Of a DNA stretch of 64,000 nucleotides, positions 1 through 8,937 are shown piece by piece. Source of the DNA: Sphingomicrobium nitratireducens (GTDB lineage Bacteria; Pseudomonadota; Alphaproteobacteria; Sphingomonadales; Sphingomonadaceae). Under the pieces are notes generated by a model. That model worked only from the letters and a program-made list of their open reading frames with translations. It was not told the DNA's origin and searched no databases. The first letter of the stretch is position 1. Every line of letters starts with the position of its first letter. Position numbers and translations under genes: made by a program. The stretch is taken from assembly GCF_026157035.1 (NCBI RefSeq), contig NZ_JANJZA010000001.1, positions 413,001 to 477,000 on the forward strand, in the 5' to 3' direction.

Positions 1-59
1 AGCAGCCGCGTGCCGAGCCCCGCCACCGGGAAGACGGCCTTGCGTACCTTGTGCGTCAT
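1..59 (-). CDS. galU: UTP--glucose-1-phosphate uridylyltransferase, N-terminal fragment
   Basis: Only the first 19 codons are inside the window; the gene continues past the left edge. The start MTHKVRKAVFPVAGLGTR carries the nucleotide-binding signature of GalU-type sugar-nucleotidyl transferases (FPVAGLGTR). GalU makes UDP-glucose from UTP and glucose-1-phosphate for exopolysaccharide and glycolipid synthesis in the cytoplasm. Its ATG overlaps the TGA of the upstream lipoprotein gene (ATGA at 56-59), so the two are probably co-transcribed and translationally coupled. The body of the enzyme cannot be inspected here. Confidence 0.88.
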   Translation of the reverse strand, partial: MTHKVRKAVFPVAGLGTRL

Positions 60-412
60 TCGGGTTGTTCCTCGTCGCTTTCGGGCACGGGGTCGGGGCC
101 GGTGATGTCGCTTTCGTCGTGGGACGCGTCGTCGATGTCGGATACGGGGTCGGGCTCGGGCGCCATGCCGCCTTCGGGCGGGGGCAGGTCGAACCGATCG
201 GGCTCGCGCGGGGTCGAACGGCGAACCAGCTCGTCGACGCGTTCGGGTCGCGCATAAGGCGGCGGGGTGAGCAGCTCGGCGGCGTCGGGCGTGTGGTCGG
301 CCATCGCGGGACGCGGCGGCAGGTCCTGTCCGTCGGCCGGGCGCAATTCGCCGGCGCGCCCGCAAGCGGCAAGCGCGAGAAGCGTGACGAGCGGGAGGAA
401 CTTGCGGGTCAT
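56..412 (-). CDS. Small acidic lipoprotein, unknown function
   Basis: 118 aa. The start was chosen at MTRKFLPLVTLLALAACG, which gives a textbook lipoprotein signal with lipobox LAAC (Cys17). A longer reading frame upstream adds 15 residues ahead of the signal and is less likely. After the Cys the protein is Pro-rich (DLPPRP, TPPPYARPERVDELV), and the last third is strongly acidic (many Asp/Glu with interspersed Pro). No enzyme motif is visible. It overlaps galU by 4 bases and probably shares its transcript. Similar short Pro-rich lipoproteins are common in sphingomonads; the function is not inferred. Confidence 0.72.
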   Translation of the reverse strand: MTRKFLPLVTLLALAACGRAGELRPADGQDLPPRPAMADHTPDAAELLTPPPYARPERVDELVRRSTPREPDRFDLPPPEGGMAPEPDPVSDIDDASHDESDITGPDPVPESDEEQPE

Positions 413-487
413 CGCTACGGGCTTAGCCCGAGGCTTGGCGCGATGCCAAGCTTGCATGACGGCACCGCGGCGCTTAGCCCGTCAGCC

Positions 488-1021
488 ATGACGCGTTTCC
501 TGCTGATGCTGCTCGCCGCCTTCTCGCTCGCTGCCTGTGATGCAGGCCATGACGGGACGCCGACGCCGACGCTCGCCGGAGCCGGATTGCAGCGCGAGTT
601 CGTCGGGTCGGAGCTGCCCGCGATCTCGGTGACCACGCCCGACGGAAAACAGGTGCCGCTGGCCGACATCGCCGGGGGTGAGCCGCTGCTGGTCAACCTG
701 TGGGCGAGCTGGTGTGCGCCGTGCGTCGAGGAACTGCCGACGTTGGCGGCGCTCGCCGCGCGCGAGGGAGCGCCGGCGGTGCTGACGCTCAACCAGGACA
801 TGGGGCCGCAAAGCTCGGTCGAGGCCTTCATCGAGGAGAAGGGGCTCGAGGGCATCGAGGCATGGCAGGATCCCGCGATGGCGATGACCGACGCGCTGGC
901 GGTGCAGGTGATGCCGACGACCGTGCTCTACGGCTCGGACGGGCGCGAGATCTGGCGCTATGTCGGCGATCTCGACTGGACCGGCGAGGAAGCCGCGACG
1001 CTGCTTGGCGAAGCGCGCTAG
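488..1021 (+). CDS. TlpA-family thiol:disulfide lipoprotein
   Basis: 177 aa. The N-terminus [20 protein letters not shown] is a lipoprotein signal (lipobox LAAC, Cys17). The rest is a TlpA/ResA-like thioredoxin fold with the redox motif WASWCAPC (Cys76 and Cys79) and the cis-Pro region [12 protein letters not shown]. Such proteins reduce periplasmic disulfides, often for cytochrome c maturation or copper-site assembly. No partner gene of either pathway is adjacent, so the substrate is open. The ATG at 488 is chosen because it starts the signal peptide; a longer in-frame extension to 65 has no such signal. Its TAG overlaps the stop of dapD, which converges on it, in one CTAG. Confidence 0.85.
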   Translation: MTRFLLMLLAAFSLAACDAGHDGTPTPTLAGAGLQREFVGSELPAISVTTPDGKQVPLADIAGGEPLLVNLWASWCAPCVEELPTLAALAAREGAPAVLTLNQDMGPQSSVEAFIEEKGLEGIEAWQDPAMAMTDALAVQVMPTTVLYGSDGREIWRYVGDLDWTGEEAATLLGEAR

Positions 1022-1839
1022 TCCCTGAGAAGCTCGTTGATGCCCGTCTTCGAGCGCGTGCGCTCGTCGACCGTCTTCACAATCACCGCGCAGGCGAGCG
1101 AGGGGCCGCCCTTGTCGCTCGGCAAGGTGCCGGGCACGACGACCGAATAGGCGGGCACGCGGCCGTACATGATCTTGCCGGTGGCGCGGTCGACGATCTT
1201 GGTCGAGGCGCCGAGGAACACGCCCATCGAGAGCACCGCGCCCTGTTCGACGACGACGCCTTCGGCGACTTCGGAGCGCGCGCCGATGAAGCAGTCGTCC
1301 TCGATGATGACCGGGCCGGCCTGGAGCGGTTCGAGCACGCCGCCGATGCCCGCGCCGCCCGAAATGTGGACGTTGCGGCCGATCTGCGCGCAGCTGCCGA
1401 CGGTCGCCCAGGTGTCGACCATCGTGCCCTCGCCGACATGGGCGCCGAGGTTGACGAAGCTCGGCATCAGCACCGCGCCGGGGGCGATATAGGCGCCGCG
1501 ACGCACGATCGCGCCGGGCACCGCGCGAAAGCCCGCGGCCTTGAACGCATCCTCGCCCCAGCCGAGGAACTTGCTCTCGACCTTGTCCCACCAGGGCGCG
1601 CCGCCGGGCCCGCCAGGGATCGCTTCCATCGGGTTCAAGCGGAAGGAGAGCAGCACTGCCTTCTTGAGCCACTGGTTGACCTGCCAGTCGCCGTCGACCT
1701 TCTCGGCGATGCGCGCTTCGCCCGAATCGAGGCGCAGGATGGCTGCCTCGACCGCCTCGCGCACCGCGCCCGAGGTCGACGCGTCGATGCTGTCGCGCGC
1801 GTCCCAGGCCTGTTCGATGGTCGTCTTGAGGTCGCTCAT
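1018..1839 (-). CDS. dapD: 2,3,4,5-tetrahydropyridine-2,6-dicarboxylate N-succinyltransferase
   Basis: 273 aa, the usual length. DapD transfers succinyl from succinyl-CoA to tetrahydrodipicolinate in the lysine/diaminopimelate pathway. The N-terminal helical domain is followed by a left-handed beta-helix of hexapeptide repeats, visible as [35 protein letters not shown] and [18 protein letters not shown]. The C-terminus ends [11 protein letters not shown]. It is translationally coupled to the upstream HAD phosphatase gene by ATGA at 1836-1839. No other dap gene is in the window. Confidence 0.96.
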   Translation of the reverse strand: MSDLKTTIEQAWDARDSIDASTSGAVREAVEAAILRLDSGEARIAEKVDGDWQVNQWLKKAVLLSFRLNPMEAIPGGPGGAPWWDKVESKFLGWGEDAFKAAGFRAVPGAIVRRGAYIAPGAVLMPSFVNLGAHVGEGTMVDTWATVGSCAQIGRNVHISGGAGIGGVLEPLQAGPVIIEDDCFIGARSEVAEGVVVEQGAVLSMGVFLGASTKIVDRATGKIMYGRVPAYSVVVPGTLPSDKGGPSLACAVIVKTVDERTRSKTGINELLRD

Positions 1840-2510
1840 TCGGTCTCTCCGTCGAGGATTTGGGTCAGCCAGTCGCCGACATGGGTGATGCGATGGTCGA
1901 CGATGGCTGGGTCGGGCGCGTGATGCGCCTGTTCGGAGCCGTTGTCGACCCAGATGGTCGTAAGGCCCAGCGCCTTGGCGGGTTTCAAATTCTTGGCCAT
2001 GTCCTCGACCAGCACCGCGCGCGCCGGGTCGATGGCGAACTTGTCGAGCATCAGCTCGTAGCCGTGGGGATCGGGCTTGGGCCTGAGGTCCGAAGCGTGG
2101 ATGTCGTGAAGGTCGTGAAAATGCTCCTCGATCCCCAGCCGCCCGAGGACCCGGCGGGCATAAGGCGCATCGCCGTTGGTGAAGATGAAGCGGCGCCCCG
2201 GCAGGCGTCCGAGGCCGCGCGCGAGTTGCGGGTCGTGGGCGATGCGGTCGAGCGGGATGTCGTGGACGTCGGCGAGAAAATCGTGCGGGTCGACGCCATG
2301 CTCGGCCATGAGGCCCGCCAGTGTGGTCCCATGGTCACGGAAGTGCGCTTTCTGCACGCGGTGCGCCTCGGCATGGTCGACGTCGAGCAGCCGGCGGATA
2401 TAAGCGTTCATTCTGGCGTCGATCAGCGTGAACAGTCCGCTCGACGCCGGGTAGAGCGTATTGTCGAGATCGAAGATCCAGTCGCGGATATGGGCGAAGC
2501 GCGGGTCCAT
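1836..2510 (-). CDS. HAD-family hydrolase, pyrimidine 5'-nucleotidase type
   Basis: 224 aa from [21 protein letters not shown]. An alternative ATG 13 codons upstream (2549) is possible but adds a poor N-terminus. HAD motif I is DLDNTLYP, motif II FTNGD, motif [14 protein letters not shown], matching the pyrimidine 5'-nucleotidase (SDT1/PynA-like) branch of the HAD superfamily, which removes phosphate from nucleoside monophosphates or similar small phosphates. The physiological substrate cannot be read from the sequence. It is the first gene of a two-gene operon with dapD and is divergent from the subtilase gene. Confidence 0.86.
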   Translation of the reverse strand: MDPRFAHIRDWIFDLDNTLYPASSGLFTLIDARMNAYIRRLLDVDHAEAHRVQKAHFRDHGTTLAGLMAEHGVDPHDFLADVHDIPLDRIAHDPQLARGLGRLPGRRFIFTNGDAPYARRVLGRLGIEEHFHDLHDIHASDLRPKPDPHGYELMLDKFAIDPARAVLVEDMAKNLKPAKALGLTTIWVDNGSEQAHHAPDPAIVDHRITHVGDWLTQILDGETE

Positions 2511-2568
2511 CGGTGCCCTGCTCCTAGCCTCAAGTCCGTCTTTCAGCAAAATGTAAGTTTTTCTTCAC

Positions 2569-2574
2569 TATAAA
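2569..2574 (+). promoter_or_regulatory. Possible -10 element in the divergent HAD/subtilase intergenic region
   Basis: The 110-base gap between the two divergent genes is conspicuously AT-rich for this genome and contains TATAAA, about 46 bases ahead of the subtilase ATG. No good -35 is seen at the right spacing, so this is only a suggestive element. Confidence 0.3.
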
Positions 2575-2620
2575 AGTTCAGAAACGGGTTTCAGATCAGA
2601 GATTTGCGGGGAATTGGGCA

Positions 2621-4975
2621 ATGAAGGTACGTGGGATGAAGACGATGACGGCCGTTGGCCTGGCGCTGTCGCTGGCCGCTTGCGGCGGTGGTGGCGGCGG
2701 TGGCGGAACGAGCACGCGCCCGCTTCCGACCCCGGCCCCGACGCCCGCGCCGGCCCCCGCGCCGACGCCGTCACCCACGCCGACCCCGACGCCGACTCCG
2801 ACCCCGACCCCCACACCTACGCCCACGCCGACGCCCACCCCGACGGGCGGGATCAAGGTCAGCTCGACCGAATATGCGCGCTCTGACGGCGCGGAAGTGT
2901 CGAACGCGATCGCGGCCTATAACGCCGGTACGTCGGGCAAGGGCGTGTCGCTTGCGGTGATCGACACCGGCATCAATCCCAACCTGTCCGAATTCACCGG
3001 CCGCGTGGACCTCGTCAACAGCGGCGACATGGTCGGCTCGCGCGGTATCTCCGACGAGGACGGGCACGGCACTGCCGTGTCGGCGGTCGCGGCAGCCGCT
3101 GCCAACGGCACCGGCATCCTCGGCGTCGCCTTCGGTGCGACCATCGTCAACTACCGCGTCGACGATCTCGGCAGCTGCACGCCGCCGAGCGATTGCGAGT
3201 TCAGCGATCCCGCGATCGCCGCCGCAGTCGATGCCGCGATCGCGGCCGACGTGCGCGTGATCAACCTCTCGCTCGGCGGCGGCGCGCCCACGACGGTGCT
3301 GTCGGACGCGCTCCAGCGTGCGGCCGACGCGGGCATCGTGATCGTCATCTCGGCGGGCAACGACGGACGGGCCAATCCGGACGCGTTCGCGCTGCAGGCC
3401 GCGCTCGACACGACCGGCGGGGTCGTGATCATCGCGGGCTCGGTCGGCGACACGAGCGGCTGGGATGTACTTTCCTCCTTCTCGAACAAGGCGGGCACGG
3501 GGGCGGCCTACTATCTCGCCGCGCCCGGCTTCCAGATGCAGGCGCCGGATCACGAAGGCACCACCTTCCTGTGGTCGGGGACGAGTTTTTCGGCGCCCGT
3601 GATCACCGGCGCCGTTGCGCTGATGGCGGAAGCCTTTCCGAGCCTGACCGGCCAGGAAATCGTCGAGATCCTGTTCAACAGCGCGACCGACCTCGGGGCT
3701 GCCGGGAACGACAGCGTCTTCGGTCACGGCCGTCTCAATATCGCGGCGGCGTTCATGCCGTCGGGCGCGACCACGGTGGCGGGGACCTCCACGCCGCTCT
3801 CGACGAGCAGCAATGGCCAGCTTCCCGCCGCAGCGGGCGACGCGCTGCAGACGCAGGGCGCGATGCAGATGCTGTTCACCGACAAGTACGACCGCGCCTA
3901 CACGCTCGACGTCGGCAAGACGCTGGCCCGCGCGGAAGGCGCGACGCCGCTCAGGGACGCGCTGTCGGGCGCCGCGCTTCGCAATCGCGGCTTCACGGCG
4001 GGACCGCTCTCGCTGGCGATGACGATCAAGCCGGGCGAACAGCTGCTCGGCATGGCCCCCAAGGCCGAAATCGACGGTCTCCACATCGGGCCCGAGGACC
4101 TCGAACGGGCGCGGCTGGTCGCGGGCAGCGCGATCGCGCGCCTCGATGCCAAGACGCTGGCGGGCTTCGGCTTCGCGGAAAGCGCCGATGCGCTCCAGCG
4201 CCGTCTGTCGGGCGTCGCGGGCGATGCCTTCCTCGTCGCCAAGCAGGGCGGTGCCTCGCTCGGCTTCCAGGCCGACCGCGACGGCGCGTTCGGCGTCCAC
4301 CGCGACCTGGGCAAGGGTTTCGGCATGACGCTGACCGGCGAGACCGGCGACGTGTTCACTCGCGTCGAAGCGCTCGGTTCGGGCGCGCCCTACAGCCTCT
4401 ACGGCGCGAGCCTCGACAAGGCGTTCGGCAGCAAGGCCCACGCCTCGCTCGGCGTCTCTCTGCTCGACGAGCGCGAGACCCTGTTGGGCGGCGGATTCTC
4501 GGCCGCGCTCGGCGATGCCGGCACGGGCGCGAAGACCCACTTCGTCGACGCGGCCTTCCGCCGCGACATGGGCAAGGGCTTCTCGCTCGGCCTCAACGCG
4601 CGGCGCGGCTGGACCGTCTTCGGGGGCGGCGCCTTCCAGACGGGCGCCTACGCGTTCGACGTCTCGCGCACGAACCTCTTGCGGGCCGGCGACACGCTCG
4701 CTTTCCGGGTCTCGCAGCCGCTGCGCGTCGAGACGGGCGGCTTCTCGCTGTGGTCCGCGCTGGCGTGGGATTATTCGACCGAAAGCGCGACGATGGGCTG
4801 GCAGCAATATTCGCTCAGCCCCTCGGGCCGCGAGCTGGTCGGCGAAATGGGCTATTCGGCCCGCGTGTGGGGCGGCAGCCTCGGCGCCAACGCCTATCTG
4901 CGTCGCCAGCCCGGGCATATCGCGGACGCGCCGGCCGATGTCGGCGCGGCGGTCCGCTTCTCGAAAGGCTTCTAG
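2621..4975 (+). CDS. Surface lipoprotein subtilisin-like serine protease with barrel-like C-terminus
   Basis: 784 aa. Domains in order: a lipoprotein signal ending LALSLAAC (Cys21) followed by eight consecutive glycines; a Pro-Thr repeat linker to about residue 74; an S8 subtilase domain with catalytic Asp115 (AVIDTG), His149 (DGHGTAVS) and Ser322 (GTSFSAPV); and a C-terminal half (about 450-784) of alternating Gly/aromatic strands ending RFSKGF, typical of an autotransporter or outer-membrane barrel with terminal Phe. This suggests a self-exported or surface-anchored protease. The ATG at 2621 is preferred over one five codons later because GCGGGGAA lies at a better distance. Substrate and release are unknown. 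Confidence 0.86.
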   Translation: MKVRGMKTMTAVGLALSLAACGGGGGGGGTSTRPLPTPAPTPAPAPAPTPSPTPTPTPTPTPTPTPTPTPTPTPTGGIKVSSTEYARSDGAEVSNAIAAYNAGTSGKGVSLAVIDTGINPNLSEFTGRVDLVNSGDMVGSRGISDEDGHGTAVSAVAAAAANGTGILGVAFGATIVNYRVDDLGSCTPPSDCEFSDPAIAAAVDAAIAADVRVINLSLGGGAPTTVLSDALQRAADAGIVIVISAGNDGRANPDAFALQAALDTTGGVVIIAGSVGDTSGWDVLSSFSNKAGTGAAYYLAAPGFQMQAPDHEGTTFLWSGTSFSAPVITGAVALMAEAFPSLTGQEIVEILFNSATDLGAAGNDSVFGHGRLNIAAAFMPSGATTVAGTSTPLSTSSNGQLPAAAGDALQTQGAMQMLFTDKYDRAYTLDVGKTLARAEGATPLRDALSGAALRNRGFTAGPLSLAMTIKPGEQLLGMAPKAEIDGLHIGPEDLERARLVAGSAIARLDAKTLAGFGFAESADALQRRLSGVAGDAFLVAKQGGASLGFQADRDGAFGVHRDLGKGFGMTLTGETGDVFTRVEALGSGAPYSLYGASLDKAFGSKAHASLGVSLLDERETLLGGGFSAALGDAGTGAKTHFVDAAFRRDMGKGFSLGLNARRGWTVFGGGAFQTGAYAFDVSRTNLLRAGDTLAFRVSQPLRVETGGFSLWSALAWDYSTESATMGWQQYSLSPSGRELVGEMGYSARVWGGSLGANAYLRRQPGHIADAPADVGAAVRFSKGF
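2727..2853 (+). repeat. Low-complexity Pro-Thr/Pro-Ala coding repeat
   Basis: About 120 bases of near-identical CCGACG/CCGACC/CCCACG units encode alternating Pro-Ala and then about 15 consecutive Thr-Pro pairs between the lipid-anchored N-terminus and the protease domain. The in-frame 6-base periodicity makes it prone to slippage in multiples of two residues. It acts as an extended spacer in the protein. Confidence 0.9.
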
Positions 4976-4985
4976 GATCGGGTAA

Positions 4986-5009
4986 GGGCGGTGCCTGTCA
5001 GCGCCGCCC
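4986..5009. terminator. Convergent-gene hairpin without a T-run
   Basis: A 9-bp stem (GGGCGGTGC / GCGCCGCCC, one G-T pair) with a 6-base loop lies just after the subtilase gene and contains the stop codon of the convergent methyltransferase gene in its loop. There is no T-tract, so intrinsic termination is uncertain. Confidence 0.4.
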
Positions 5010-5747
5010 GAGACCCGGGATGAGGCTTCCCACCTTGCGGCGGTAATCCTCGTACTGCGCGCCGAAATGCGCAACGAGGTCCTTTTCCTCGTAGTGGATG
5101 CCGATGAGGATGTAGGCCGTCAGCGAGGCCGACAGGACGAGGTGGCCGACGCTCATTTCGGGCGTCGCCCACAGCGCGATGAAGAAGCCCAGGTAGAGCG
5201 GGTGGCGCACCAGCCTGTAGAAGAGCGGGGTGCGCATCTTCTGGACCGGCGGACCGTCGGGGTCACCGTGGTGCCAGGCCTGCTGGAGGCCGAACAGCTC
5301 GAAGTGGTTGAGCAGCCAGGTCGAGGTGAACAGGACGACCCAGCCGATTGCGAACAGCGCCCAGAGTATGGTCGCGCCGATCCCGCCGATCGACCAAACG
5401 GTGATATCGATCGGGTGCCAGAAATACATTACCGCGGCGAGGATCAGGCTCGCGACCAGCACGTAGGTCGAGCGCTCGACGCTCTTTGGAACCGTGCGGG
5501 TCAGCTTGTCCTTGAAGCCCATGCGCGCGGCGACGCTGTGATGGATGCCGAACACGGCGACCAGCGCGACGTTGATCAAGATCGCCATGCCCATCGAGGC
5601 GCTCGATGGCGCGAGATCGACGGTGGTCGGCGGCGAGATGCCCGCCACTTCGCGAATGTCACCGACAAAGGCGACGAACCACAGGAAGACGAGAAAGAAG
5701 GCCAGGTAGGCCGCGAGCGCGTAGATCAGCGCCAGTGCACGGGTCAT
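4998..5747 (-). CDS. mddA: Methanethiol S-methyltransferase-like membrane protein (MddA/NnrU type)
   Basis: 249 aa with about five or six membrane segments, the first being LALIYALAAYLAFFLVFLWF. The C-terminal half has the isoprenylcysteine-methyltransferase-type SAM site: RLVRHPLYLGFFIA and later EEKDLVAHFGAQYEDYRRKV. Length and layout match MddA proteins, which methylate methanethiol to dimethyl sulfide; related NnrU-like proteins have other or unknown roles, so the substrate is an inference. It stands alone between a convergent subtilase gene and a small secreted-protein gene. No sulfur-assimilation genes are adjacent. Confidence 0.75.
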   Translation of the reverse strand: MTRALALIYALAAYLAFFLVFLWFVAFVGDIREVAGISPPTTVDLAPSSASMGMAILINVALVAVFGIHHSVAARMGFKDKLTRTVPKSVERSTYVLVASLILAAVMYFWHPIDITVWSIGGIGATILWALFAIGWVVLFTSTWLLNHFELFGLQQAWHHGDPDGPPVQKMRTPLFYRLVRHPLYLGFFIALWATPEMSVGHLVLSASLTAYILIGIHYEEKDLVAHFGAQYEDYRRKVGSLIPGLGRR

Positions 5748-5818
5748 TTGAAGCTCTCCCCCAGTTGAGCGAGGGGAACGTTAACACCGTTTGTTCAAGC
5801 GCCCAAATTTGCGCAGGA

Positions 5819-6106
5819 TCAGCGGCGGGACTTCTCGACATTCTCGCTGACGACGACGGGTTTGACGCAGCCGTCCTCGCTGTAGTGGACCGCCTTTTCG
5901 TGGCGCGCGGGCGGCAGGTCGGCGAGCCGGTCGACCCGGATCGGGCGTTCGCCCTTTTCGGCCTGCGACAGTCTTGCGTCGGGGCACGCCTTCTTGGGCG
6001 TCCACTGGGCCGACTTGAGCGGCTGCGGCTTGGGGGTTTCGGTCAGCGGCTCGGCGACCCCGAGCGCGATCAACGGCGCTGCGGCGACGAGGACGAACTT
6101 GAACAT
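5819..6106 (-). CDS. Small secreted protein, unknown
   Basis: 95 aa. The first 18 residues (MFKFVLVAAAPLIALGVA) look like a short export signal, followed by a Pro/Lys-rich stretch (TPKPQPLKSAQWTPKK). Two cysteines (ACPDAR and EDGCVKP) could form a disulfide if the protein is exported. No domain is recognised. It lies between mddA and sufA on the same strand, with gaps of about 60-70 bases on both sides. Coding potential is supported by codon pattern and the signal; function is unknown. Confidence 0.6.
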   Translation of the reverse strand: MFKFVLVAAAPLIALGVAEPLTETPKPQPLKSAQWTPKKACPDARLSQAEKGERPIRVDRLADLPPARHEKAVHYSEDGCVKPVVVSENVEKSRR

Positions 6107-6168
6107 TCTCGGCCTCCCTCTCTTCGCGACAAAGGGAGCCTAGCCCATCGCGCAGGGAGTCGCAAAAA

Positions 6169-6525
6169 TCAGACGGTGAAGCTCTCGCCGCAGCCGCATG
6201 CGCCCTTGGCGTTGGGATTGTCGAACACGAAGCCGGCGGCGAAATCGTCTTCCTTCCAGTCCATCACCGACCCGACGAGATAGAGGACCGACGCGCCGTC
6301 GACGTAGAACGTGCCGCCGGGGGTGACGATCTTCTCGTCGAATGCGCTTTCGGCGGTAACGTAGTCGACCGAATAAGCGAGCCCCGAGCAGCCACGGCGC
6401 GGGGTCGACAGCTTGACGCCGATCGCGCCTTCGGGGGCCCTGGCCATCAGGTCGGCGACGCGCTGCTCGGCGGCAGGCGTCAGGCTGATCGCGGCGGGGC
6501 GTTCGGGGCGGTTGATTTCGGCCAT
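6169..6525 (-). CDS. sufA: A-type iron-sulfur carrier (HesB/IscA family), SUF operon
   Basis: 118 aa from MAEINRPERPAAISLTP. The three cysteines of A-type carriers are present: GCSGLAYSVDY and the C-terminal CGCGES. It accepts Fe-S clusters from SufBC(D) and passes them to apoproteins, or binds iron for assembly. The start is chosen because its ATG overlaps the TGA of sufT (TGATG at 6523-6527); the 18-residue upstream extension lies inside sufT. It is the last gene of the suf operon. Confidence 0.92.
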   Translation of the reverse strand: MAEINRPERPAAISLTPAAEQRVADLMARAPEGAIGVKLSTPRRGCSGLAYSVDYVTAESAFDEKIVTPGGTFYVDGASVLYLVGSVMDWKEDDFAAGFVFDNPNAKGACGCGESFTV

Positions 6526-6995
6526 CAGAGCATTCCCAGTTCGAGGCGGGCTTCGTCGCTCATCTTCGACGGGTCCCAAGGCGGGTCCCAGACGAGCTTG
6601 ACCTCGGCATCGCGGATGCCGGGGACCGAAAGCACGCGCATTTCCACTTCTGCCGGCATCGATTCGGCGACCGGGCAGTGCGGGGTGGTGAGCGTCATGG
6701 TGACGACGGCGTCGCCATCCTCGGAAATCGCGACGTCATAGATCAGGCCAAGCTCGTAGATGTCGACTGGGATCTCGGGATCGTAGATCGATTTGAGCGC
6801 CTCGATGACCGCTTCCTGGAGGTCGCCGCCCGGCGCGGTCGCGGGGACGCTGTCGGGAGTCTTCGAGAGGAAACCTGCGAGATAGTCGCGCTTGCGCTCC
6901 ATCGTTTCCGCAGGCGTCTCGTCGGCAACGCGGGCGCGCGGGGGCGTCTCGACACTGTCGACCTTCTCGATCTCGATCTTGCGCGTATCGCTCAT
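6525..6995 (-). CDS. sufT: SUF system Fe-S assembly protein SufT (DUF59/MIP18)
   Basis: 156 aa. The N-terminal 55 residues are charged and variable; the rest is a MIP18/DUF59 domain with YDPEIPVDIYELGLIYDV and the cysteine segment TLTTPHCPVAESMP. SufT helps mature Fe-S proteins, especially when the demand for clusters is high. The start is the ATG at 6995 that forms ATGA with the sufS stop. A much longer frame reading through to 7823 is an out-of-frame shadow of sufS. Confidence 0.92.
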   Translation of the reverse strand: MSDTRKIEIEKVDSVETPPRARVADETPAETMERKRDYLAGFLSKTPDSVPATAPGGDLQEAVIEALKSIYDPEIPVDIYELGLIYDVAISEDGDAVVTMTLTTPHCPVAESMPAEVEMRVLSVPGIRDAEVKLVWDPPWDPSKMSDEARLELGML

Positions 6996-8203
6996 CCGAA
7001 AATCCGTTTGACCTTGTGGAGTCCCTCGACCAGCGCGGCGACGTCTTCGGGGCCCGAATGGGCGGCGAAGCTGGCGCGCACGGTGGCGGGGACGCCGAGA
7101 TGATCCATCAGCGGCTGGGCGCAATGGTGGCCCGCGCGCACCGCGACGCCGGCATCGTCGAGGATGGTCGCGACGTCGTGGCCATGCACGTCCCCGAGAT
7201 TGAAGCTGACGATGCCCGCGCTGTCGTCGGGCCCGTAAAGGGTGAGGCCCTCGATCTTCGAGAGTTCCTCGCGCGCGAAGGCGACGAGCCCGGCCTCGTG
7301 GGTATGGACCGCTTCGCGGCCGAGCCCGGTCAGCCAGTCGGCGGCGGCGTGGAAGCCGACCGCGCCGACGATGTGCGGGGTGCCCGCTTCGAAACGGGTC
7401 GGGGCGGGGGCGTAGGTCGTGCCCTCGAAAGTGACCCGGTCGATCATCGAGCCGCCGCCCTGGTAGGGGGGCATGGCGTCGAGCAGGTCGGGCTTCGCCC
7501 ACAAGGCGCCGATCCCGGTCGGGCCATAGGCCTTGTGCGCGGAGAAAGCGTAGAAATCGCAGCCGATCGCGGCCACGTCGACGTCGATGCGCGGGACCGC
7601 TTGGCAGCCGTCGATCAGCATCTTCGCCCCGACCGAATGTGCAAGACGGGTGGCTTCGGCGGCGTCCAGCACCGAGCCGAAAACGTTGGACACGTGGGCG
7701 AGCGCGACGAGCTTGTGCTCTTCGGTGAGCATGGCTTCGAGCGCGCCCAGATCGATGCGGCCCTCGGCGGTGATCGGGCAGACGTCGATCGCCGCGCCGA
7801 CCTTGTCGGCAAGCAGCTGCCACGGGACGATATTGCTGTGATGTTCGAGCTGCGAGAGGAGGATGCGGTCGCCCGCCTTCAAGTTGGTCGTCCCCCAGCT
7901 GGCGGCGACGAGGTTGATCGCCTCGGTCGCGCCGCGGGTGAAGACGAGACCTTCCGCGCTCCCGCCGACGAGGCTTGCCACCGCGCCGCGGGCTTCCTCG
8001 TAACTGCGCGTCATCGCGGCCGAGCGCTCGTACACGCCGCGATGGACGGTGGCGTAGTCGTGGGCGTAGGCGCGCGTGATCGCGTCGATCACCGCCTGCG
8101 GCTTCTGCGCGGTGGCGGCGCTGTCGAGATAGTGCCAGCCCTCGGGCAGCCCCGGGAACTGGGCGCGCACGTCGAGCGCGGCGATGTTGGCCAGGGCGTT
8201 CAT
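6992..8203 (-). CDS. sufS: SufS cysteine desulfurase (class II)
   Basis: 403 aa from MNALANIAALDVRAQFPGL. This PLP enzyme removes sulfur from cysteine to supply SUF assembly. The PLP lysine is in FSAHKAYGPTG, and the persulfide cysteine in AGHHCAQPLMDHLG. No sufE or sufU partner is in the operon, so the sulfur acceptor is either encoded elsewhere or the SufBC complex is served directly. It overlaps sufD by ATGA (8200-8203) and sufT by ATGA (6992-6995). Confidence 0.96.
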   Translation of the reverse strand: MNALANIAALDVRAQFPGLPEGWHYLDSAATAQKPQAVIDAITRAYAHDYATVHRGVYERSAAMTRSYEEARGAVASLVGGSAEGLVFTRGATEAINLVAASWGTTNLKAGDRILLSQLEHHSNIVPWQLLADKVGAAIDVCPITAEGRIDLGALEAMLTEEHKLVALAHVSNVFGSVLDAAEATRLAHSVGAKMLIDGCQAVPRIDVDVAAIGCDFYAFSAHKAYGPTGIGALWAKPDLLDAMPPYQGGGSMIDRVTFEGTTYAPAPTRFEAGTPHIVGAVGFHAAADWLTGLGREAVHTHEAGLVAFAREELSKIEGLTLYGPDDSAGIVSFNLGDVHGHDVATILDDAGVAVRAGHHCAQPLMDHLGVPATVRASFAAHSGPEDVAALVEGLHKVKRIFG

Positions 8204-8937
8204 CCGACCAACGTCCTCAAGCCGTCGCGGGCCTCGGCAGCGATTGCGGCGTCCTCGCCCAGATCGTCCCACAGACCGCCGATGAAGCCTTCGAGGAGCA
8301 ACGCCTTGGCGGCTTCGGGCGGGAGGCCACGCGCGGCGGCGTAGTAGAGCTGCTGGGCGTCGAGTTCGCCGACCGTGGCGCCATGCGCGCAGGCGACGTC
8401 GTCGGCGTAGATTTCGAGTTCGGGCTTGGCGTTGGCAGTGGCGCCGCGGGTCAGCAGCATCGCTTTGACGTCCTGCTCGCTATCGGTGCGCTGCGCGGCG
8501 CGCGCGACCGCGACCTTGCCGAGATAGGAGCCGGTCGCCGTGTCGCCGAGGACCGAGCGGACGACCTGGCGGCTCGTCGCTGCGGGGCCTTCGTGGCGCA
8601 CGGTTGTGACGATTTCGAGCGTGGCCTCGCCGCTGCCCAGGTTGGCGGCGTGGAAGGCGAAGTCGGCGCCTTCGTGCAGGGTCACGTCAAGTTCGAGGCG
8701 CCCGTAACGCGCGGCGCTGTTGAGCGCGTAGAAGCGGAAACTCGCGCCCTTTTCGAGCGTGACCGAGAGGCGCGCGACGTCGATCGCATCGCCCGAGGGG
8801 AGGCGCGTTTGGGCAAGCGTCTCGCCCTCGGCCACGCGGATTTCGCCGGGCGGGGCGAGATCGTCCCACACCTCGCCGAGCGCCTCGATGTCGGCGTAGC
8901 GGAAGGCTTCGTCCTTGCGGGTGGGCAGGACCGTCAC
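8200..8937 (-). CDS. sufD: Fe-S cluster assembly scaffold SufD
   Basis: 245 aa, somewhat short for SufD. The C-terminal beta-helix/helical end has the conserved CAHGATVGELDAQQLYYAAA and LLLEGFIGGL. SufD pairs with SufB and SufC in the scaffold complex. The start is GTG at 8937 (MTVLPTRKDEAFRY), chosen because GTGA at 8934-8937 overlaps the sufC stop and TRKDEAFRY is the expected SufD N-terminal motif. Confidence 0.93.
   Translation of the reverse strand: MTVLPTRKDEAFRYADIEALGEVWDDLAPPGEIRVAEGETLAQTRLPSGDAIDVARLSVTLEKGASFRFYALNSAARYGRLELDVTLHEGADFAFHAANLGSGEATLEIVTTVRHEGPAATSRQVVRSVLGDTATGSYLGKVAVARAAQRTDSEQDVKAMLLTRGATANAKPELEIYADDVACAHGATVGELDAQQLYYAAARGLPPEAAKALLLEGFIGGLWDDLGEDAAIAAEARDGLRTLVG

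Noticed and set aside
2727-2853. Regular short repeats that could suggest a CRISPR array
   Set aside because: The period is 6 bases, in frame, with no unique spacers; it encodes the Thr-Pro linker.
6525-7823. A 432-aa frame suggesting a fusion of a large protein to SufT
   Set aside because: The first part is a shadow of sufS in another frame; SufT has its own ATG overlapping the sufS stop.
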